Shown here: positions 8,197 through 11,407 of the stretch, in pieces
Numbering within the stretch: position 1 is the stretch's first letter
Layout: the number at the start of each line of letters is the position of its first letter
Made by a program: the position numbers and the translations under genes
Origin: JBBKWQ01 sp037969115
GTDB lineage: Bacteria; Actinomycetota; Acidimicrobiia; Acidimicrobiales; Ilumatobacteraceae
Length of the DNA: 11,407 bases
Assembly: GCA_037969115.1 (NCBI GenBank)
Contig: JBBKWQ010000082.1
Span: 1-11,407 of the forward strand
Reading direction: 5' to 3'
Notes under the pieces: generated by a model
What the model was told of the DNA's origin: nothing
Databases searched by the model: none
The model's input: only the letters and a program-made list of their open reading frames with translations

Positions 8197-9228
8197 TCAA
8201 CACGCCGGCTCGAACTCCGCTTCCCAGGCGCGGAGGAACTTGTGGAACCGCTGGTGGGCATACGGGATGAAACGGATGCGTTGGATCGGTGCCAACGACA
8301 ACGGCAGCGCAGCCATCGCGTACATGTAGTCGGACAGGAGCAGCGCCCGCCGGGTCTCGCCGACGAGACGGCGGAGTTCGGTGGCACGTGTCGACGGCGA
8401 GGCGAAGTCGGCGTTGTCGAGGTAGTAACCGACGAGCGCGGCGATGTCGTTTTCGGTGAATCGGGGCTCGGCGATGCGGAAGTGCGGTGTCTCGACCAGC
8501 CCGTGTTCCATCACCGTTTCGGCGAACAGGTTCGCGAAGTCGAACGCGATGTGGTTGCGGCACGAGAACTCGAAGTCGAGCAGCCGGATGCGACCGTCGT
8601 CGACACGCATCACGTTGCCGTGGTACGTGTCGTTGTGGCAGAACACCGGTGCGCCGTCGGGCAGACATCGCAGCACCTTTTCGGTCGTGCGGTCGCTGGT
8701 GATCTCGAGGAGATCGTCGCAGAGCGCCTGTTCATGCGGAGGAAACGCGCCGCTGTGTTCTTCGAGCACCGAACGTGCCATGGCGCCCCATTGCTGGTGG
8801 AGCAGTTCGAAGAACGTCGGGCTCGGCAGGTCGTCGGGTTCAAGCTGATGCAACTTGAACAGTTCGTCCGCGATGCCGCGCTGGGTGTCCGCGTCGAAGA
8901 TGTCACCTGCCACGAGCGTCCGGCCGCGGTAGAACTCCTCGATGCGACAGGTCTCGTCGTAGTAGTAGCAGCGCGCCGCGATGTCGTGTACGCCGAGCAA
9001 CAGGAACGTCGTTCGCTCGGCGCCGAAGTCGAGGATCGCGTTCTCCTTGCCGGCCAGATGACGGTAGAGCACGGCCGGTGGGTCGACGAGGCGCCGCGGC
9101 CGGACGCCCATGGTGAACGTCGAGAAGCCCTTCGGGTCGTCGAAGTCGACGTCGTGGACGGTGAGGTCGTGCCAGCCAGGAAGTGCGCGCCGACATCGTT
9201 CGAGCACTTCGTGGTGAACGTCGGCCAT
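8197..9228 (-). CDS. Choline/ethanolamine kinase family protein
   Basis: Predicted to phosphorylate choline, ethanolamine or a similar small alcohol using ATP in the cytoplasm. The 343-residue protein has the kinase fold motifs of this family: VFCHNDTYHGNVM at 195-207 (Brenner motif, catalytic D200 and metal ligand N205), and LLDFEFSCRNHIAFDFANLFAE at 216-237 (metal ligand D218 with the family-specific N225 and D230/N233 pattern). IEEFYRGRTL at 96-105 is the hinge-like segment seen in choline kinases. That second block separates it from aminoglycoside phosphotransferases, which lack the DFE-x-N-x-FD-x-AN arrangement. The ATG at 9228 has only a weak upstream GGA. It lies 138 bases after the membrane-protein gene on the same strand. 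No glycerophospholipid or cell-surface decoration genes accompany it, so substrate and pathway are open; a related small-molecule kinase role is possible. Confidence 0.83.
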   Translation of the reverse strand: MADVHHEVLERCRRALPGWHDLTVHDVDFDDPKGFSTFTMGVRPRRLVDPPAVLYRHLAGKENAILDFGAERTTFLLLGVHDIAARCYYYDETCRIEEFYRGRTLVAGDIFDADTQRGIADELFKLHQLEPDDLPSPTFFELLHQQWGAMARSVLEEHSGAFPPHEQALCDDLLEITSDRTTEKVLRCLPDGAPVFCHNDTYHGNVMRVDDGRIRLLDFEFSCRNHIAFDFANLFAETVMEHGLVETPHFRIAEPRFTENDIAALVGYYLDNADFASPSTRATELRRLVGETRRALLLSDYMYAMAALPLSLAPIQRIRFIPYAHQRFHKFLRAWEAEFEPAC

Positions 9229-9266
9229 GTCCGATCATCGCGCGCAGCGATTCGTGCGTTTGAGCC

Positions 9267-9298
9267 CAGTCGCGTCGGCGATCCCGGCGTCGCGACTG
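9267..9298 (-). terminator. Possible stem-loop between membrane protein and kinase genes
   Basis: CAGTCGCG (9267-9274) and CGCGACTG (9291-9298) form a perfect 8-base inverted repeat with a 16-base GC-rich loop. It lies about 70 bases after the stop of the membrane-protein gene and before the kinase start on the minus strand. There is no T-tract, so terminator function is only a guess. Confidence 0.3.
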
Positions 9299-9366
9299 CG
9301 ACGATGGCGCGCAGAGAGGTTGCGGACTGCGACCACGCCCGTCGCCGAAGTCGAGAGCCAGGTCGG

Positions 9367-10020
9367 TCAGTCCACCAGCAGATCGCCCTCGTCGCCGACG
9401 ATCGAGTCGAGGTGGCACCGAGAATCGCGGCTGACCGATGGTGGCTCGTGCCGGATGTCGTACGCGTAACCTCCACGAACTGGGGGCGCTGTCAGGAAGA
9501 CGTTCACGCCCAGCCCCCCTGGATGGAACGTCGGCCATGGAGCGTCGGGGCCTTGGAGGAAGACGCCAGCCGTCACCCCGACGGTCACCCTCATCGTGAA
9601 TGCGTCGGCCAACCTGAGTCGCGAGCGCTTCAGCGCGCGCACAGACAAACCGTCGTCGTTGCAGACGATCACGATGTCCTCCCAGTCGTCGTCGTGGAGC
9701 GCGCGGCCGTAGTCGAGGATGATCGAACGCTCGTCGGCATCGTCCGGCAGCCGGTACGAGCGAGCCACGAAGCTGTCGCGATCGGTGCCGATCAGCCAGA
9801 CGTCCGAGCCGATCTCCTCGTGCGAGCTCACGGCGTCCTCGAACGACTGGCCCCGTGGGGCGACTGCAGGAATTCGCTCATCGCGCAGATGCTCGAACCG
9901 CCGCTCGTTTGACGGCCACACCACCGGGGCGATCAGGGCCAAGATCACAGCCGCCCCCACCACGATGCCGACGACCGACAACCAACGATGCCGCGAACGT
10001 TCGAGGTCGGCCGAGTCCAT
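9367..10020 (-). CDS. Hypothetical single-pass membrane protein
   Basis: I do not recognise this 217-residue protein. It has a short charged cytoplasmic start (MDSADLERSRHRW), one strong transmembrane helix at about residues 15-34 (VVGIVVGAAVILALIAPVV), and an exported domain of roughly 180 residues rich in Asp, Arg and Val, with only two cysteines and no lipoprotein box. The exported part includes DVWLIGTDRDSFVARSYRL, a predicted beta-rich stretch, and a Pro/Gly-rich segment near APWPTFHPGG. The ATG at 10020 is chosen because GGAGGAG at 10031-10037 is 10 bases upstream; ATG 10029 would have only 1 base of spacing. The frame stays open up to about 10128 and there includes another hydrophobic run, so a longer two-helix form cannot be excluded. 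Its role is unknown. Confidence 0.65.
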   Translation of the reverse strand: MDSADLERSRHRWLSVVGIVVGAAVILALIAPVVWPSNERRFEHLRDERIPAVAPRGQSFEDAVSSHEEIGSDVWLIGTDRDSFVARSYRLPDDADERSIILDYGRALHDDDWEDIVIVCNDDGLSVRALKRSRLRLADAFTMRVTVGVTAGVFLQGPDAPWPTFHPGGLGVNVFLTAPPVRGGYAYDIRHEPPSVSRDSRCHLDSIVGDEGDLLVD

Positions 10021-10030
10021 TGCATCCATG

Positions 10031-10037
10031 CTCCTCC
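10031..10037 (-). promoter_or_regulatory. Ribosome binding site GGAGGAG deciding the membrane-protein start
   Basis: A near-consensus GGAGGAG on the minus strand is 10 bases before ATG 10020 and 1 base before ATG 10029. It favours 10020 as the translated start and argues against the longer upstream reading. Confidence 0.55.
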
Positions 10038-10096
10038 ATCGGCACACGAGGAGGACTCCTCCAACCACCGGGACGGCGACACTGGCAACGTGCTCG

Positions 10097-10324
10097 TCAC
10101 GCCACGCACCACCGCCCCGACGCTGCACGTCGGCCGGAGACGGCAGTCCCCGCGATCGCCGTGACGGCTCCGCGTAGATCGAGGCGGTACGCCTCGAGGG
10201 TGGTCCCGGAGTAGCCGGCTAAGAAGCCGGCGATGGCGTGCTTGACCCGTTGGCGGATCGGGTCGGTCTCGATCAAGACGAGTTGGCCAACGACTTCGCA
10301 TGAGTGACTGGTGGTGGCGTTCAT
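10097..10324 (-). pseudogene. Remnant of a tyrosine-type site-specific integrase (N-terminal part)
   Basis: An open frame of 75 codons from ATG 10324 contains AIAGFLAGYSGTTLEAYRLD followed by LR, the opening helix-turn of the SAM-like core-binding domain that begins many actinobacterial tyrosine recombinases. In intact relatives this is followed by a hydrophobic/aromatic stretch (such as QFxxWC), then the rest of a roughly 300-residue protein with the catalytic Arg and Tyr. Here the similarity stops at about 10170 and the frame continues into low-complexity Ala/Arg/Gly sequence to a stop at 10097. No catalytic domain is found in any frame nearby. It uses a TTA leucine codon, rare in this window. 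I read it as the leftover of an integrated element; a chance match is possible because the match is short. Confidence 0.5.
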
Positions 10325-10460
10325 GACACCCCACGCACTCGACGTCAGCACACTGACACACGGACACAACGCGGATCGCAGCTACCCGCTCAAGCACGCA
10401 GACCGCACCGTTTCGCCGCCCAGAATGACCGCCGCGGGAGCAGGAAGCGCACCACAGATC

Positions 10461-10488
10461 GACACGTACCGCAGAAGCGCTGCGTGTC
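10461..10488 (-). terminator. Possible terminator hairpin after the large regulator gene
   Basis: GACACG (10461-10466) pairs with CGTGTC (10483-10488), and inside them CGC-AGAA-GCG (10470-10479) can form a small inner stem. The structure lies 22 bases beyond the stop of the minus-strand regulator gene. No T-tract follows on the minus strand, so this is a weak call. Confidence 0.35.
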
Positions 10489-10509
10489 GGTCTGAGCGAT
10501 CGATCAAGG

Positions 10510-11407
10510 TCACAGCTCCCATCCGGCGGGGGATCGAGGGTCGGGCATGTAGGCGCAGTAGGTCCCCGTGCGGATGGTGCGACTGAAGTGCTCGCCGAGC
10601 TGGGGTTGGTGTTCAGAGATTCGGGTGATCGCGTGCCGGATGGCGCGGGTCACGCCGGCCCGGGCACGGTCTGACGCCGATGCGGCTCGTCGGTCTCGCC
10701 CGCTCAAGCCGACGGCGCGGGAGAGTTCTCGAATCAGGAAGTCGCGTTCGGTGTCGGCCTGCGCCGCCCGCTCGTCGTCGCCGATGGCGTGCGCCTGCTC
10801 GATGTCGTCGTCGATTTCGACGAGGCGCCGGCGGTAGGCGGCTTTTGCTTGGGCGTCGAGCATCGCCCCTGCGTCGCCGAGTGCCGAACGTGCTGGGCGG
10901 CCCGGAGCGCTGCGGTCGAGTTGGGCATTTGTGGCGGTCTCGGCGGCGACGAGATCCAGCACATGGAACTCCCGGCCCGGGTCGGCGAGGAGCCGGGCCA
11001 GGTAGTGGATGCCTTTGAGGTCGCGCACACGAACGGTGTGCCCGTCGAATCTCACCGTCCAGTAGTCACCCTCTCGACGGACGACGTTGGGGTACGCAGG
11101 CGGCTGCTCGTCGATCGCGTCATCGTGGGGCATTTCGCCTGCTGGGGGCACCGGGGCGGCTCGGATCCCGTCGAGGATCCTGCGGGCCGCGTGGCGCTCC
11201 AATTCGGCTCGCTGTTCGCTGCCGCTGGCGTGGTGGGCTTCGGCGAGTCCGATGCGTGCCGTCGCCGCCTCATAGGGAGCGCCGACTTCGTTCCAGAGCC
11301 GCACCGCCTCGGACAACGACTGTTCCGCGCCGGTCGCGTCGCCGTCGGCGAGGCGCACCCTTCCCCGCGAGTGGGCGGCGCCGGCGACCAACGCCGTGCT
11401 CTCGAAT
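10510..11407 (-). CDS. C-terminal part of a large TPR-containing regulator/ATPase (5' partial)
   Basis: The frame enters from the right edge and ends at 10510, giving about 299 residues of C-terminus. The first 60 or so residues (11407-11220) are TPR-like helices, including LADGDATGAEQSLSEAVRLW and a following 'GAPYEAATARIGLAEAHH' unit. After a Pro-rich linker comes a conserved block (about 11075-10950) with YWTVRFDGHTVRVRDLKG and then a 'YLARLLADPGREFHVLDLV' segment, which looks like a small winged-helix-type fold. Next is a charged helical stretch (10870-10700) with YRRRLVEIDDDIEQAH and 'ERDFLIRELSRAVGL', and a tail ending in TGTYCAYMPDP. This order is familiar from the ends of large actinobacterial AAA/NACHT-type ATPase or cyclase-like regulators with TPR arrays. 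The ATPase or cyclase part would lie beyond the window, so the class is inferred and the signal it senses is unknown. Confidence 0.8.
   Translation of the reverse strand, partial: FESTALVAGAAHSRGRVRLADGDATGAEQSLSEAVRLWNEVGAPYEAATARIGLAEAHHASGSEQRAELERHAARRILDGIRAAPVPPAGEMPHDDAIDEQPPAYPNVVRREGDYWTVRFDGHTVRVRDLKGIHYLARLLADPGREFHVLDLVAAETATNAQLDRSAPGRPARSALGDAGAMLDAQAKAAYRRRLVEIDDDIEQAHAIGDDERAAQADTERDFLIRELSRAVGLSGRDRRAASASDRARAGVTRAIRHAITRISEHQPQLGEHFSRTIRTGTYCAYMPDPRSPAGWEL

Larger units (their letters stand above)
10038..10509. other. Region without an intact gene (about 470 bases)
   Basis: Between the membrane-protein start and the stop of the large regulator I see no complete gene. The region contains the integrase-like fragment (10097-10324), a small inverted repeat GTCAG-CACA-CTGAC at 10344-10357 about 20 bases upstream of that fragment's ATG, a run of imperfect GACACA-like units near 10354-10370, and a stem-loop at 10461-10488. 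Open frames on the plus strand here resemble no known protein. Confidence 0.5.

Noticed and set aside
8197..9228. Aminoglycoside phosphotransferase (antibiotic resistance) for the kinase-like gene
   Set aside because: It shares the HNDxxxxN fold motif, but the DFEFS-x2-N-x3-FDFAN block is characteristic of choline/ethanolamine kinases.
8242..9912. Plus-strand open frame of 556 codons opposite the kinase and membrane-protein genes
   Set aside because: It runs antisense through two minus-strand genes, one of which has clear kinase motifs. Its translation shows no domain and is a typical high-GC shadow.
10214..10231. Perfect 7-base hairpin GCCGGCT-AAGA-AGCCGGC
   Set aside because: It falls exactly on codons for the repeated Ala-Gly of the integrase remnant (AGFLAG), so the symmetry is explained by coding sequence; no T-tract follows.

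Overview
This is an 11.4 kb piece of a GC-rich, gene-dense chromosome with many GTG starts and overlapping stop/start codons. It most likely comes from a high-GC actinobacterium, plausibly the Acidimicrobiia (Ilumatobacter-like). That placement is inferred from base composition and protein style, not from a marker gene. There are eight complete protein genes, two partial genes running off the two ends, and one apparent gene remnant. I saw no rRNA, tRNA, CRISPR array or insertion sequence.

Layout. Positions 1-2152 (minus) hold most of a large fused indolepyruvate ferredoxin oxidoreductase whose C-terminus lies beyond the left edge. It is preceded on the same strand by a PAP2-superfamily membrane enzyme (2202-2993). 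A short, locally AT-rich divergent intergenic region (2994-3101) separates this pair from a plus-strand operon of four genes: ATPase, permease, ATPase, permease (3102-6629). Every junction in that operon overlaps by 1 or 4 bases, so it looks like one translationally coupled ABC-2 type export module. After a 135-base gap comes a class-3-like aldehyde dehydrogenase (6765-8186). It converges with a minus-strand choline/ethanolamine-kinase-like gene (8197-9228). Upstream of the kinase, on the same strand, is an unrecognised single-pass membrane protein (9367-10020). A roughly 490-base region follows (10021-10509) with no intact gene; it contains what looks like the decayed N-terminus of a tyrosine-type integrase. 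The right edge (10510-11407, minus) is the C-terminal part of a large TPR-containing regulator or ATPase of a type common in actinobacteria.

How the genes may work together. The ABC quartet is the only tightly coupled functional unit. Its two ATPases have complete ATP-binding motifs and its two permeases are different proteins, which suggests either one exporter with heteromeric halves or two exporters expressed together. The cargo cannot be told from sequence. The PAP2 enzyme, the aldehyde dehydrogenase and the choline/ethanolamine kinase could each act on lipids or lipid-derived molecules, but they are separate transcription units and the shared theme is only a suggestion. The oxidoreductase points to ferredoxin-linked catabolism of aromatic amino acid-derived 2-oxoacids.

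I did not find a clearly new biological system. The items most worth following are the four-gene export operon and the integrase remnant beside the large regulator.
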